Positions 1-8,629 are shown, numbered from the stretch's first letter. The stretch: DNA of 64,000 nucleotides from a bacterium (GCA_023664305.1 JAMPFT010000001.1:42400-106399), one strand, 5' to 3'. Translations and numbers: made by a program. The notes: generated by a model not told the origin, from the sequence alone.

Positions 1-594
1 AATCAATTCACAAATTTTTTTAAAAAGTGCTTGACTTTTTATTAGCAGGCTTTCAGACAAATATGCTTTCAATTTTTGACGGATACGGGTCAGCCGGACG
101 GAAATGTTTTTCTCCGTGAGCCCCGTAAAACCGGCGATTTCCCTGCAGCTGTCACAAAACCAGTAACGGCGCATAAAAATGACGCGGTTTTCGGCGGTCA
201 GCGTATCCAGAAATTGTTCGATGACGCGGGCTAATTCCCTGGCTTCTATTTCGCTTTCCACCGTGTTCGGGTCTGCCAGACACCCTTCGATTTCCTCCAG
301 AACGACTGCATGACGACTGCCGCGCTTTGCCGCGACTTTCCTGTAATAGCTCTTCAGGGAAATATTCCGGACAATCTTGCACAGCCAGGCGAGAAGCGGG
401 TCAGGGCGGGCCGGGGGAATTGCGTTCCATGCGCCCAGATAAGCGTCGTTGACACACTCCTCCGCGTCCTGCCTGCTGTTCACGATATTGTAAGAGAGGC
501 CGCGGCAGATTGCTCCGTATTTGCCGTCAATTTCCCGTATTGCCTGCTCTGAGCGGGCAAAGAAGAGCTCTATGATTTTTTCATCGTCCGTCAT
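1..594 (-). CDS. RNA polymerase sigma-70 family factor (3' end beyond window)
   Basis: An open frame of 198 codons starts at ATG 594 and is still open at base 1, so the C-terminus is missing. A strong ribosome binding site (AAAGGGGGAAG) precedes the start. The N-terminal half resembles sigma region 2 (a stretch with DAEECVNDAYLGAWNAIPP, then LLAWLCKIVRN). The C-terminal half has a region-4 helix-turn-helix (CREIAGFTGLTEKNISVRL). Small sigma factors of this kind in Clostridia usually respond to envelope or peptide stress and are followed by an anti-sigma gene, which would lie outside the window. The partner and target promoters are unknown. The sigma-factor call is firm and the subgroup is not. 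Confidence 0.85.
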   Translation of the reverse strand, partial: MTDDEKIIELFFARSEQAIREIDGKYGAICRGLSYNIVNSRQDAEECVNDAYLGAWNAIPPARPDPLLAWLCKIVRNISLKSYYRKVAAKRGSRHAVVLEEIEGCLADPNTVESEIEARELARVIEQFLDTLTAENRVIFMRRYWFCDSCREIAGFTGLTEKNISVRLTRIRQKLKAYLSESLLIKSQALFKKICELI

Positions 595-789
595 CGCGCT
601 TCCCCCTTTCCGGCTTCATCTGTATACTACGGTTTTGACGGCAAATACTACAGCAATCCCAAAACTTTTTTGAGTTGTCCGTTTTTTTGTCCGTTTTCGC
701 TTATATGATACAGCAGGGCAGCATTGTTTTTACCCTTTATCACTGAAATGTTTTGTAAAAAATTATGCGCTTAAAATATGCACCCAAAC

Positions 790-1434
790 TTATTCCGCAT
801 ACGGTTCAAGTTGTTTTTTTCTGTTTTCCGCGGCAGATTTTTCCAGAATCTGGTAACCCGTTATCTGCCAGATCCCCGCTGTATCTTCATACGCGATCCG
901 CTCCATAGATACCGCGATACAGTACCCTTCTGTGCTGCTGTCAACAAAAGCCAGCAATTGATTCTCATTCTGCACAAACAGGCTGTAGCGGTAACCGTTT
1001 TCCATTGCCGCGGTAATCGAATTTCCAAATTCCTTTTTGTTAAACCTGTCAAGAAAAGTAAGCAACACGTCCGTTTTGTCAAAAGATCCTGTCATATGCC
1101 CGTTTTCAATGCTCACGATTTCCTCCGGGGTATACAGAGGGAACAGCAGGGAACGCACATATTCCCGAAACGCGGGACTGGCCGCATATACGCTTCCAAG
1201 ACTTCCTGCCAATAAAACGGCGGCCACAGCAGCTCCGACTGCAAAACGGCGGAATAATTTGATCCCGTTTCCCTTTTTGCGTATTCCCATGGCATTCTTT
1301 TCCGCCATGGTATTCTTTTCCGCCATGGCACTCTTTCCCATCATGACATCTGTAATCTCTCGCAATATTCTTTCTTTTGTACTGCTGTCCGGATTCATCC
1401 TGTTCCATGCCGCAATAATTTTATCCTCAATCAT
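790..1434 (-). CDS. Probable anti-sigma factor, single-pass membrane protein
   Basis: A 214-residue protein whose start overlaps the stop of the upstream sigma gene by four bases (ATGA, 1431-1434), so the two are probably translationally coupled. Residues 1-60 are cytoplasmic and basic, with a short internal repeat (MAEKNT / MAEKNA) encoded by near-identical 18-bp DNA units around 1290-1330. One membrane segment follows (FAVGAAVAAVLLAGSLGSV), then an extracytoplasmic domain of about 125 residues. No zinc-binding anti-sigma motif (HxxxCxxC) is seen. The role is inferred from operon position and topology, since the sequence does not match a family I can name. It would hold the ECF factor inactive until an envelope signal arrives. 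Confidence 0.65.
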   Translation of the reverse strand: MIEDKIIAAWNRMNPDSSTKERILREITDVMMGKSAMAEKNTMAEKNAMGIRKKGNGIKLFRRFAVGAAVAAVLLAGSLGSVYAASPAFREYVRSLLFPLYTPEEIVSIENGHMTGSFDKTDVLLTFLDRFNKKEFGNSITAAMENGYRYSLFVQNENQLLAFVDSSTEGYCIAVSMERIAYEDTAGIWQITGYQILEKSAAENRKKQLEPYAE

Positions 1435-1910
1435 TCTGAAATACCCCCTAACATCTTTTTAAGATACCTTCTTCCTTCCGTCAACCAGTTGCGGATCGTG
1501 GAAGACGGTTTATGCAGCATTTTTGCTATTTCCCGGGTTTTATATCCCTCGTAATAATAAAGATAGATTACCGTTTTGTACTTATCCGGCAGATTCAGAA
1601 TCGCCGCATAAACGTCGTCCTTTCCTTCCCCGTCCGTATCTGAAACGGGATCACAGTCCTCCAGGCTTACATTGCGTCTCCACGGCTGCCGTAGCATATC
1701 CTTGCACAGGTTTGATGCCGTCACAATAAACCAGGCCTTTTCGTGGCGCTCATTTTCAAACCTCCTGCCGCCTGACAGATATTTGATAAAAACCGACTGA
1801 ACCGCATCTTCCGTATCCTCCCTATTCTTCAAAAACGAAAAGCACAGCCTGTAAGTCAAATCGATCCGTCGGCGGTATACCGACAAAAACTCTTCTTCCG
1901 AGTAATTCAA
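1431..1910 (-). CDS. ECF-type RNA polymerase sigma factor
   Basis: A 159-residue protein with both ECF sigma domains. Region 2 covers about residues 10-75 (TYRLCFSFLKNREDTEDAVQ, then KAWFIVTASNLCKDMLRQ). Region 4 covers about residues 100-155 (LPDKYKTVIYLYYYEGYKT, then a helix-turn-helix with IAKMLHKPSSTIRNWL). The length is typical of the family. The start is a TTG codon at 1910, chosen because AAAGGGGGTAAAA lies just upstream and no ATG is available. It is the first gene of a two-gene operon with the membrane protein at 790-1434, the usual sigma/anti-sigma arrangement. The regulon cannot be read from the window. Confidence 0.9.
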   Translation of the reverse strand: MNYSEEEFLSVYRRRIDLTYRLCFSFLKNREDTEDAVQSVFIKYLSGGRRFENERHEKAWFIVTASNLCKDMLRQPWRRNVSLEDCDPVSDTDGEGKDDVYAAILNLPDKYKTVIYLYYYEGYKTREIAKMLHKPSSTIRNWLTEGRRYLKKMLGGISE

Positions 1911-1969
1911 TGCTTTTTACCCCCTTTCACCATAGATACGATTTGCAGGGCCGATTTGCCGGGAAAAAG

Positions 1970-2021
1970 CGTAAAAAAACAGCACAAAACAAAAAACCTT
2001 TTCGATTCCCCGTTTTGTGCC
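1970..2021 (-). terminator. Intrinsic terminator after the AAA ATPase gene
   Basis: On the minus strand a nine-base stem (GCACAAAAC / GTTTTGTGC, arms 2012-2020 and 1982-1990) with a loop of about 21 bases is followed by TGTTTTTTTAC. It lies between the ATPase stop (2151) and the ECF sigma start (1910), so it would separate the two transcription units. Confidence 0.65.
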
Positions 2022-2150
2022 GCTTTTACAAAACGCTTCTGTTTCGTTTTCGTAACTGTAAATTAAAGCACCGTTTCTTCCCTGCAGCTCTGCAAAAATG
2101 CCGACAGCGGAATACCTGAAGCCATCTGCTTCCTGCGCGGAAACGCCTCC

Positions 2151-3020
2151 TCACGGCCGCAGAAATTCATTTTCATGCTCTTTAAAAAACGCAAAGCTGG
2201 CCCGTACATTCTCCAGCTCCGTCCAACGCTTCACATCTGCCGGTTCCCCGTCCAGATCGTAGATCTTCGCACCCCGCATAGACAGCAGGAACGGAGAATG
2301 CGTCGCAAGGATAAACTGACAGTTAAAAAATCTGGCGGAATCCTCCAAAAAACGCAGCAGCTCCTGCTGTCGCAGAGGCGAAAGACTGTTCTCCGGCTCG
2401 TCCAGCAGATAAAGGCCGTTCTCCTTTATCTTTTCCGAAAAGTACAAAAAAGCGCTCTCCCCGTTGGAGTGCTCCCGCACATTGTCTGTCAGATTGGCGC
2501 GCACATATTTTGACTGCGTCTTAGAGCGGGCCTGCACCACCCTTTTCAGCTGTTCGTAATCCTCCAGCGAGCGCATCTGAAAACGGGAATATTTGTTTTC
2601 CAGATACTCCTCGAATATTTCTTCCCGCTTTCTGTCAATGCCCTCATTCAAAGACCGCAGATTCAGCATAAAGTCAAACACATCATCGCTGGTGATAATC
2701 CTGCTGTGTTCCGGTACGGGCCGCCTGATCTCAAAATCGCAGAGCTCCGTATAATTATCAAAGAAATTGCTGCGATTGTACAACGTATCCCGCTTCAGCC
2801 CCAGCTTCTCCGCGATCACGTTTAACGCCGTGGTTTTGCCGGAGCCGTTTCCACCGTAAAGAATCGTCACCGGCTCAAAATCCAGCATCCGCAGTCCCTG
2901 CCGGGACAAAATCTGAAAGGGGTAGAAGGAATCGTAGCAGGTTCTCTTCTGCCCCAGAAAAAAATCAAATTCCCTCCCCGCGTCAGGAAAAGAAAAGTGT
3001 TCCAGATAGACCATCTTCAT
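2151..3020 (-). CDS. AAA family ATPase (COG3910-like)
   Basis: A 289-residue ABC-type ATPase with all nucleotide-binding motifs: Walker A (YGGNGSGKTTALN, about residues 52-64), a signature-like NGES motif near residue 187, Walker B (LYLLDEPENSLSP) and an H-loop (ATHSPFLLSMRG). The spacing and the FSFPDAGREFDFF opening match stand-alone predicted ATPases of the COG3910 type, whose cellular role is not settled (RecF/OLD-like folds suggest a nucleic-acid or defence link). It has no visible partner gene and a terminator follows it. The start may be ATG 3020 or the in-frame ATG at 3014, which is better spaced from the GAGG ribosome site. Confidence 0.8.
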   Translation of the reverse strand: MKMVYLEHFSFPDAGREFDFFLGQKRTCYDSFYPFQILSRQGLRMLDFEPVTILYGGNGSGKTTALNVIAEKLGLKRDTLYNRSNFFDNYTELCDFEIRRPVPEHSRIITSDDVFDFMLNLRSLNEGIDRKREEIFEEYLENKYSRFQMRSLEDYEQLKRVVQARSKTQSKYVRANLTDNVREHSNGESAFLYFSEKIKENGLYLLDEPENSLSPLRQQELLRFLEDSARFFNCQFILATHSPFLLSMRGAKIYDLDGEPADVKRWTELENVRASFAFFKEHENEFLRP

Positions 3021-3111
3021 CCTCGTTTCCGTGCCTGAAAGTCATGCCTCTTTTGTCTAACGCCAGTATAATACCTGTGCCGACGAAATTCAAGAAGAAA
3101 AACGGATGCCC

Positions 3112-5580
3112 TTACCTGTTCTCATCCACATAAACCCGGACACGGTTTTGTATAATATCCGCCACATCCTCTACCCTTTTCTGGCCGCTGTAATAAGCTC
3201 CCGCTTCTTCATTGATGATTTTAATGATTTCATCATCCTCTGCGGAAAAGAAAGGCGTCGCATCCGGGACCAGCTTAAGCGCCACATTGACGTCATCCCA
3301 TGTAAACTGATCCCCGGCCACGGCGGCGTCCACCCTCTCCTCCAAGGTCTTTTTCAGGGCGGGATAAGTAAGCCAAAGCTGCGCATAGAGTTCACTTTTC
3401 TCCCGCGTCAGAGAGTCCTCAATAAAACGCCACGCGCTCTCCTTGTGCTCCGACACGGCGGCAATCGCATACGCATCGCTGCCAATCAGGAGATGGCCTC
3501 CCCGGCCGTCCGCAGTCGGGAATCCTACACAGGCGGCGTCCTCTCCAAACAGCTTCCGATCATCCCATAACGCATATGGAGTTACATCCTTTACGGAAAA
3601 AAGAACCTCTCCTCTTTTCATTTTGGCGTACAGGGACTCCTCCCCGGAGCCCGAGACAATTCCTGCCAAAGCCGCCCCGGAATCCGAAAACCGACCCGTA
3701 TACTCAAGCAGCGCCTTAAATTCCTCCGAATCAAAACGGCAGACACCGGTGTCCCAGTCGATAAAGCTATCCTCATAAAACATCATGCAAAACCGCATCA
3801 TCTCTTCGCCCGTCATTCCGTCAAAAGCCTTCGCTCCCGGATAACGGTCAGCAAGCGAATACAACGCTTCCAAAGTCAGCCCCGCTTTATTATTTAGCAG
3901 CGCGCCGTTCCCCACTGCGGTCCGGATCATAAACTCCGCCGGAATCCCCGCCAAAAGGCCGTCAAAGGTATATACGTCCAATATCCCGTCCACAAAATTC
4001 GACCGGTCAAACGCTTCCGAACGGTCCACATAGGGAGCCAGATCCTCCAAAAGGCCCCGGGCAGCCAATCTCTGCACATTGACGCCTGACAGATCGATCA
4101 AATCCAAGGGCCTCTTTGCCAGCACGGCGTTATACAGGTCTGACAGGGATTCATATTCTCTTACGGTGAGGTGATACCGGCTGTTTCCCCTGTTGAACTT
4201 TACCGCCATGGCCGCCAGACCGCTTCCCCCGTCCACCGTGGCAAGCACCAGTTCTTCCCTTTGGGGAGCCTGCTCCGCCTTCGTCCTCTCAAGCGCGACA
4301 ATTACCCTGTCGTCGTTCAGCCAGTCTTCCACCGTGGCACACAGCCTGCCGTCCTCCAACAGATACAGATTTGCGACGTAATATCCGTTGATGTCGCTGT
4401 CCATCCAGGCAAGCAGCTCCTCCCCGGCCGACCCGGAATCGCTTTTCTGCGTGTCAAAACGGTATCCGTAGACGGCTTTGTCATCATACAGCAGAAGATC
4501 ATATCCGCCGTCCAAACCGTCATACTCTCCGGCAAGGTTTGCGTCTGCCCCGGCGGAATTACTTCCCTGCACATCGGAATTACCCTCTTGCCCGGCGGAA
4601 TTGTTTCCCTGCACATCGGAATCATCCTCTTGCACGGCGGAATTGCTTCCCTGCACATCGAAATTACCCTCTTGCCCAACGGAATCATTTCCCTGCCCGG
4701 CGCGCCGTGTTCCCGTACAAAGGCCGTTGATATCCGGGAGGTTCCCGGCCGCTTCCGTCAGCCGGATATTTTCAAAATCAACTTTTAGCAGCGAACAGCG
4801 TCCGCCGTCCGTCCCCTCTGCATTTTCCCCCGCAATATTCACACTTTCCCGGCCGATACAGACATATAGGTTACCGTCTGCGCCCTCACAGGCCCCCTTG
4901 ACCCGGGCAGGCGTCCGATCCTCCGGCGAACTGTAGGCGACGGATCCGTAATACTCCCCGTCTTCCGTATACAGCAGTATCTCCCCGTTATCGAGGAAAA
5001 GATACAGTCTCTCCTGCCCGTCCGCGGTCAGTCCGCGAAGGGAAACATCCCGCCCGGCCTGCCCGGTGATATCCCGGGAAAACAGACAGCTTCCTTCCGC
5101 GTCAAATCTGCACAAAAACCGTTTCATGGAACCGGAGCCTGCCGGATAGACATTTGCCGTCATATACAGCCCGCAGTCCTGCGCAAAAAAATAATAACCT
5201 ACATCCCAGTCATTCCCTCCCTCCGGCCAGTTCAGGGGAACACTTGTCAAATCCCGTCCGGTCAGGGAATACCGACAGATCTTTTTTGCGCCGTTCCCGG
5301 TCTCTTCCTCCCGGGACACAAAAAAGAAGCTGTCGCCAACGGGCTGCATCCGCCCATAATCCGCGCGCTCATCCCCCACCGTGATCACTTCCGGCACATA
5401 AACCCACTCCCGCTCCCACACGTTTTGTGTGCTGCCGAAAACACTTCCTTCCCCGGATACCGCGCCGTCATCGACTCTGCCGTTATTACCCGGCGTCCCC
5501 TCCCTGCCGCATGCAGCCAGAAAGAAAGCTGTACACAGCACCAGACAGGATATCGCCTTAACTCTTTTTGTCCTTTTCAT
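3112..5580 (-). CDS. Extracellular solute-binding lipoprotein with beta-propeller-like N-terminal half
   Basis: An 822-residue secreted lipoprotein. The start at 5580 is preferred over an upstream in-frame start because AAAGGAG sits eight bases before it. A basic N-terminus and a lipobox (FFLAAC, Cys24) give membrane anchoring. Residues about 50-460 hold WD/propeller-like strands (RFLCRFDAEG, ERLYLFLDNGEILLYTEDGE). Residues about 480-800 resemble a family 1 ABC solute-binding domain (GSGLAAMAVKFNRGNSRYHL, VLFSVKDVTPYALW, HKESAWRFIEDS). Between them is a 14-residue tandem repeat. Family members usually bind sugars for an ABC importer, but no permease gene lies nearby, so it may use permeases encoded elsewhere or act as a sensor. 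Confidence 0.8.
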   Translation of the reverse strand: MKRTKRVKAISCLVLCTAFFLAACGREGTPGNNGRVDDGAVSGEGSVFGSTQNVWEREWVYVPEVITVGDERADYGRMQPVGDSFFFVSREEETGNGAKKICRYSLTGRDLTSVPLNWPEGGNDWDVGYYFFAQDCGLYMTANVYPAGSGSMKRFLCRFDAEGSCLFSRDITGQAGRDVSLRGLTADGQERLYLFLDNGEILLYTEDGEYYGSVAYSSPEDRTPARVKGACEGADGNLYVCIGRESVNIAGENAEGTDGGRCSLLKVDFENIRLTEAAGNLPDINGLCTGTRRAGQGNDSVGQEGNFDVQGSNSAVQEDDSDVQGNNSAGQEGNSDVQGSNSAGADANLAGEYDGLDGGYDLLLYDDKAVYGYRFDTQKSDSGSAGEELLAWMDSDINGYYVANLYLLEDGRLCATVEDWLNDDRVIVALERTKAEQAPQREELVLATVDGGSGLAAMAVKFNRGNSRYHLTVREYESLSDLYNAVLAKRPLDLIDLSGVNVQRLAARGLLEDLAPYVDRSEAFDRSNFVDGILDVYTFDGLLAGIPAEFMIRTAVGNGALLNNKAGLTLEALYSLADRYPGAKAFDGMTGEEMMRFCMMFYEDSFIDWDTGVCRFDSEEFKALLEYTGRFSDSGAALAGIVSGSGEESLYAKMKRGEVLFSVKDVTPYALWDDRKLFGEDAACVGFPTADGRGGHLLIGSDAYAIAAVSEHKESAWRFIEDSLTREKSELYAQLWLTYPALKKTLEERVDAAVAGDQFTWDDVNVALKLVPDATPFFSAEDDEIIKIINEEAGAYYSGQKRVEDVADIIQNRVRVYVDENR
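4551..4700 (-). repeat. 42-bp tandem repeat coding a 14-residue unit
   Basis: Three full 42-bp units begin at 4551, 4593 and 4635, with a partial fourth from 4677, inside the solute-binding lipoprotein gene. Each encodes a variant of GQEGNSDVQGSNSA, a flexible polar linker. The units differ at several bases, so the array is not freshly duplicated. Its length is a multiple of three and the frame is preserved. Confidence 0.85.
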
Positions 5581-5735
5581 CCGATACACTCCTTTTTCTT
5601 CGTTTTTTCGTAGTCCGTTCAACAATATCAGTATCTATCTGATACCGCCTATGCTACGCAAGGGGTGTATCTGTTTTGTATCTGATTCGTTTCCAACTGT
5701 CATTTCATCGGTAAAAATTGAATCCTCATTCGCCG

Positions 5736-7308
5736 TCAGTATAAATCCGATACTTTAATTACAATAATGCCGTCAATTACACAAATGGACCCCTCTAAAG
5801 GAAATTCCGGCATTTCCGCCACCTCCTCCGACAAAATAAGCTCCTGATATTTCGAATCCCCGCATAAGTCTAAATTAACCCCCAGAAAATTTGACAGAAT
5901 CCCGTTCCAGGAAACCCGGTTATTTCTCGCGTCGGTACTCCAACATCCAAACATTGCGTATTCATTCGCCATCTGATAAGCGGCGCTTTGTGCAAATCTG
6001 TCGTTATTTGCCGGTCTGCAGACAAATATGCTGCCGTCCGATATTCATCAAGGTATCCTTCACTGTATAACCGGGCAATTATATTTTCTGTCAATGTGAC
6101 AGTAGCCGTTTTCCCCTCCTTCAAAGCCAACTGATCATTGACAACCGCAGAAAGCTGAAACCATAAAAATGTCGCAAGGGAAAAAATATACATCCTTTTT
6201 AGATAGAATCCGATTTTTCCGTCTTTCGGAACAATGATTCCAAGAAGCGCAATACTCATGACCAGGCCCATGGACATCAGCACGGACATCGTATTTCCTA
6301 CTGCTATAATCAGCACAAAACAGCTTGCAGCAGGCAATAACAGAATCCCCGCAAGGAAAAGGACGGCATGCAATTTGCTCTTTCTGTACAATCTAAAAAA
6401 TTGCAGTGCAATGGCAGACAGATAAGCCAAAGCCAAGCCTGCCAGTACGACTTCTATAAACTCCAGATTTGAAAAGGTCTTCTTGTCGCAGAAGAAAGAA
6501 ATAAATTCCAGATAACATTGTCTCAGAGAATACGGAAAATTCTTCAAAATTGACATAAGATTTATATTATTGGCTCCTCTATAGGAAGCCATCTGTACAT
6601 CTGCCCTATATAACAACAATTTTGTGATGACTAAATAAGTTATACCCCTCCCGCAACAATAATTATTCCTGATATAGTATATCGAAGCACCTCTTTTAAC
6701 TCTTTTCTTTCACACAAACTCTTTAATACAAAAACAAGCATCAAAGTAACCGTTACACAAATATACGCCTGATAAAAAGCCATTGAAATTCCCAAATACA
6801 ACCCGCAGATTGCGCCCTCCGGCAAAATCTTTTTTCTGCTCTTTGCCGTTTTTATGCCGTAGAAAGCAAGAGTGCTGAAGAAATAAGCCAGTCCGAAATT
6901 CACCGACATATAGCTATAAGTCAACGAGCAGCATACGACGGGATTGACCGTTAATACCGTTAAAATAAGACTCTTACAGAAACCTCCTTCAGGAAAAAGC
7001 CTGCTTATTATCATTGTATTTGCCACGGATACCAGAAATAATGTCAGCATGGTATTGAAGGAATCCGATACAATTCCGAATCTGGCTCTGTCCGCATAAC
7101 GCTGCAGCCCCCTGCCTAACGATATTTCCCAATCACCGGCTATAAAGTTGGAAAGATGCCATATTCCATCGATATCATTCACCAGATTTAATGCCATCAT
7201 CATAAAATATGCCAAAATGCCGATGAAAAAACCGCTTAACATAAATTTCCCGTTCTTTTTAAAAAAAACGGACACTTGCTTTTCCATATTCTCGATGCGA
7301 TATTTCAT
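5736..7308 (-). pseudogene. GtrII-family glucosyltransferase, broken by two frameshifts
   Basis: Three consecutive minus-strand frames together read as one multi-pass membrane protein of about 520 residues. Frame one (7308 to about 6650) has the family-like start with NDIDGIWHLSNFIAGDWEIS and several membrane helices. Frame two (about 6650 to 6010) continues with more helices, and frame three (about 6015 to 5736) carries the C-terminal RFAQSAAYQMANEYAMFGCW region. The first break is at a G run (6645-6652), where one extra G would restore GG-ITYLVITK. The second is around 6003-6016. GtrII proteins transfer glucose to surface polysaccharide from an undecaprenyl carrier. As read it is non-functional, unless the breaks are sequencing errors or phase variation. 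Confidence 0.75.
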
Positions 7309-7337
7309 TTTTTCTCCCTTAACCTATTTAAACAGAC

Positions 7338-7368
7338 TTGCATTTTCTCCCACGAAATGCTATATTAT
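7338..7368 (+). promoter_or_regulatory. Promoter of plus-strand small RNA
   Basis: TTGCAT (7338-7343), a 17-base spacer and TATATT (7361-7366; TATTAT is also available at 7363) form a sigma-A type promoter. It points into the hairpin region and not at any protein gene. Confidence 0.6.
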
Positions 7369-7373
7369 AGACA

Positions 7374-7460
7374 TAAAGGAAGCAGCCGCCCACAAAGTGG
7401 TTAGCCTCCAGAAGACATTAAGCCTACCTGTACCGGCTAAGTAACAAGGTAGGCTTTTTT
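7374..7460 (+). ncRNA. Candidate small RNA with intrinsic terminator
   Basis: Transcription from the promoter at 7338-7368 would start near 7374 and meet an intrinsic terminator at 7420-7460 (stem AAGCCTACCT / AGGTAGGCTT, then a T run). No open frame of useful length lies between, so the product would be a structured RNA of about 85 nt. Its 5' half (AAAGGAAGCAGCCG, GTGGTTAGCCTCC) is complementary to sequence downstream of the terminator (GGAGGCTACCAC, CGGCTGTTCCTTT). It therefore pairs with a transcript initiated from the opposite promoter at 7511-7539. This is the geometry of an antisense pair, and function is inferred. Confidence 0.5.
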
Positions 7461-7510
7461 AGCAAGTTTTGGGAGGCTACCACCTTGTAACACGGCTGTT
7501 CCTTTCCCCC

Positions 7511-7539
7511 AGTATAACACGGACAATTTCATTCGACAA
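7511..7539 (-). promoter_or_regulatory. Facing promoter on the minus strand
   Basis: On the minus strand TTGTCG (7534-7539), a 17-base spacer and TATACT (7511-7516) make a good promoter, with a start expected near 7505. The transcript would run antisense to the plus-strand small RNA. A short frame with a GTG start (near 7492) and an AAAGGA-like ribosome site could encode an 18-residue peptide, but this is unproven. Confidence 0.55.
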
Positions 7540-7645
7540 GATATTTTAAGCTTTCTGCTTTGTCATCATTTTCTCGCTTTTCCCAAATTAAATTATATGC
7601 TTGTGTTAAATTGTATAATATACACTCAAAATTGGTTACTATATG

Positions 7646-7722
7646 GTTACTACGAACTCCATTTTATTTAACTCCGCAAATCTTTAAAACCCTTGAACCC
7701 GCATAGATTCAGGCTTTTCTAA
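7646..7722. repeat. Left copy of a diverged direct repeat (R1)
   Basis: About 75 bases that match 9210-9287 at roughly three quarters of positions. Shared blocks include TACTACGAACTCC, ACCCTTGAA, CCGCAT and GATTCAGGC. Immediately before it is a tandem GGTTACTA motif. The two copies lie about 1.56 kb apart and bracket the zinc-ribbon locus. They may be scars of related mobile elements or element ends. Confidence 0.6.
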
Positions 7723-7775
7723 CCTTATCGCCGCACACAGGGCATCAAGGCAAACTCCCCCTCGTGCCACAACCT

Positions 7776-8444
7776 TTAATGAACCTCCCCTCCGCCCAAC
7801 GGCTTAAACTCCGCCAGACATTCGTCCTTCGCCATATGCAGTTTTTTGTCAAACTCGCGGATAGACTCCAGCCCGAAAAAGGAGACGTTCATCCTTATAT
7901 TGCCGCCTCCGTGCGATATGACGTACAGCGTGCGTTTCGACCTGAAGTATCCTAAGAAAAACAATATCCCCATCAGGAAGACCAGTACAAATGCCGGTTG
8001 TGCGTAGATTAACGTCAGGAAGATACCTGCCGCCTGAAAAATCACAGATAACACAATACAGAAAGGGGAACTCACATAAGTAAAACCTGTGTAGGTGATA
8101 TCCTGCAGGTCGATGGTACAGTCCACCTTGCGCGAAGCCTTACAGCTGTAACTCTTCCCCCTGTAGTAGACCCTCTTATCCGTGACTACCCCTATCTCTT
8201 TCGCAAATCCGCCGCCAGAAAACAGGTTTCTGATAGAGCCGCCCCTGATCTCGATCTGCAGCTGTTCCTCCTCGCTCGCAAACATTTCCCTGACCCAGTC
8301 AAACATCGCGCCGCTCCGGTCAGCCGCCGTGTCCTCAGCCGCTTTTTTCTGTTCCACCTTGACCTTTTTTCTGGGATCTATCCCGCAATGGGAACATATT
8401 TTTGCTCCTTCCGGCAACTCTCTGCCGCACTTCGTACAAACCAT
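7776..8444 (-). CDS. Zinc-ribbon domain membrane protein
   Basis: A 222-residue protein starting at ATG 8444, chosen over an upstream in-frame start because AAGGAGG lies seven bases before it. Residues 3-20 form a four-cysteine zinc ribbon (CTKCGRELPEGAKICSHCG). Residues about 60-125 look like a PH-like domain (EEEQLQIEIRGG, IGVVTDKRVYYRGKSYSC). Two membrane helices follow (FCIVLSVIFQAAGIFLTLI and FVLVFLMGILFFLGYF), then a cytoplasmic tail. Proteins with this zinc-ribbon plus bPH layout are common in Clostridia but uncharacterised. It lies alone in an AT-richer segment behind a long leader that ends in a terminator hairpin, which suggests attenuation control. Confidence 0.75.
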   Translation of the reverse strand: MVCTKCGRELPEGAKICSHCGIDPRKKVKVEQKKAAEDTAADRSGAMFDWVREMFASEEEQLQIEIRGGSIRNLFSGGGFAKEIGVVTDKRVYYRGKSYSCKASRKVDCTIDLQDITYTGFTYVSSPFCIVLSVIFQAAGIFLTLIYAQPAFVLVFLMGILFFLGYFRSKRTLYVISHGGGNIRMNVSFFGLESIREFDKKLHMAKDECLAEFKPLGGGEVH

Positions 8445-8472
8445 GGCCCTTTCCTCCTTAGATTTTTTCGTA

Positions 8473-8503
8473 CAAAAAAGAGCCTGCGAAAAGTCGCAGC
8501 CTC
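8473..8503 (-). terminator. Attenuator-like intrinsic terminator before the zinc-ribbon gene
   Basis: On the minus strand a stem of GAG-CTGCGA with TCGCAG-CTC (8480-8503; one G-G mismatch, loop CTTT) is followed directly by TTTTTTG. It ends about 30 bases upstream of the ATG at 8444 and only 14 bases before the ribosome site, so it sits inside the gene's own leader. That position fits premature termination as a control point. Confidence 0.7.
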
Positions 8504-8518
8504 TCTTTATCAGCCACG

Positions 8519-8629
8519 ATTCCTCACGAAAAGGCAACGCCCCAAGTGGCGGAGTTACCCGCCACCGAAGCTGCCTTCTGTGAGAAATCAAGAACGAGGT
8601 GCAAGTGCGCGTCCACACTCCACCTCGTC
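8519..8629 (-). ncRNA. Structured leader RNA segment, class not recognised
   Basis: Two hairpins precede the attenuator. One is a tiered stem at 8519-8586 (CTCAC / GTGAG, then AAGGCA / TGCCTT, then GTGGCGG / CCGCCAC). The other is an 8-bp stem at 8594-8628 (ACGAGGTG / CACCTCGT). I do not recognise a known riboswitch class in either. The arrangement of folded domains followed by a terminator and then a gene is what a cis-regulatory RNA would look like. Confidence 0.45.

Noticed and set aside
4171..4788. Long plus-strand frame with repeated LPGGI-type residues
   Set aside because: It is the antisense shadow of the 42-bp repeat and solute-binding protein gene, with no ribosome site of its own.
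7376..7390. SRP RNA because of GGAAGCAGCC
   Set aside because: The rest of the SRP domain IV consensus is missing and the fold is different.
7374..7508. 6S RNA
   Set aside because: Too short, with a terminator in the middle and promoters on both sides. The layout fits an antisense pair better.
8445..8618. A 58-residue N-terminal extension of the zinc-ribbon protein
   Set aside because: It would translate the terminator hairpin and leader stems. The AAGGAGG site is placed for ATG 8444.
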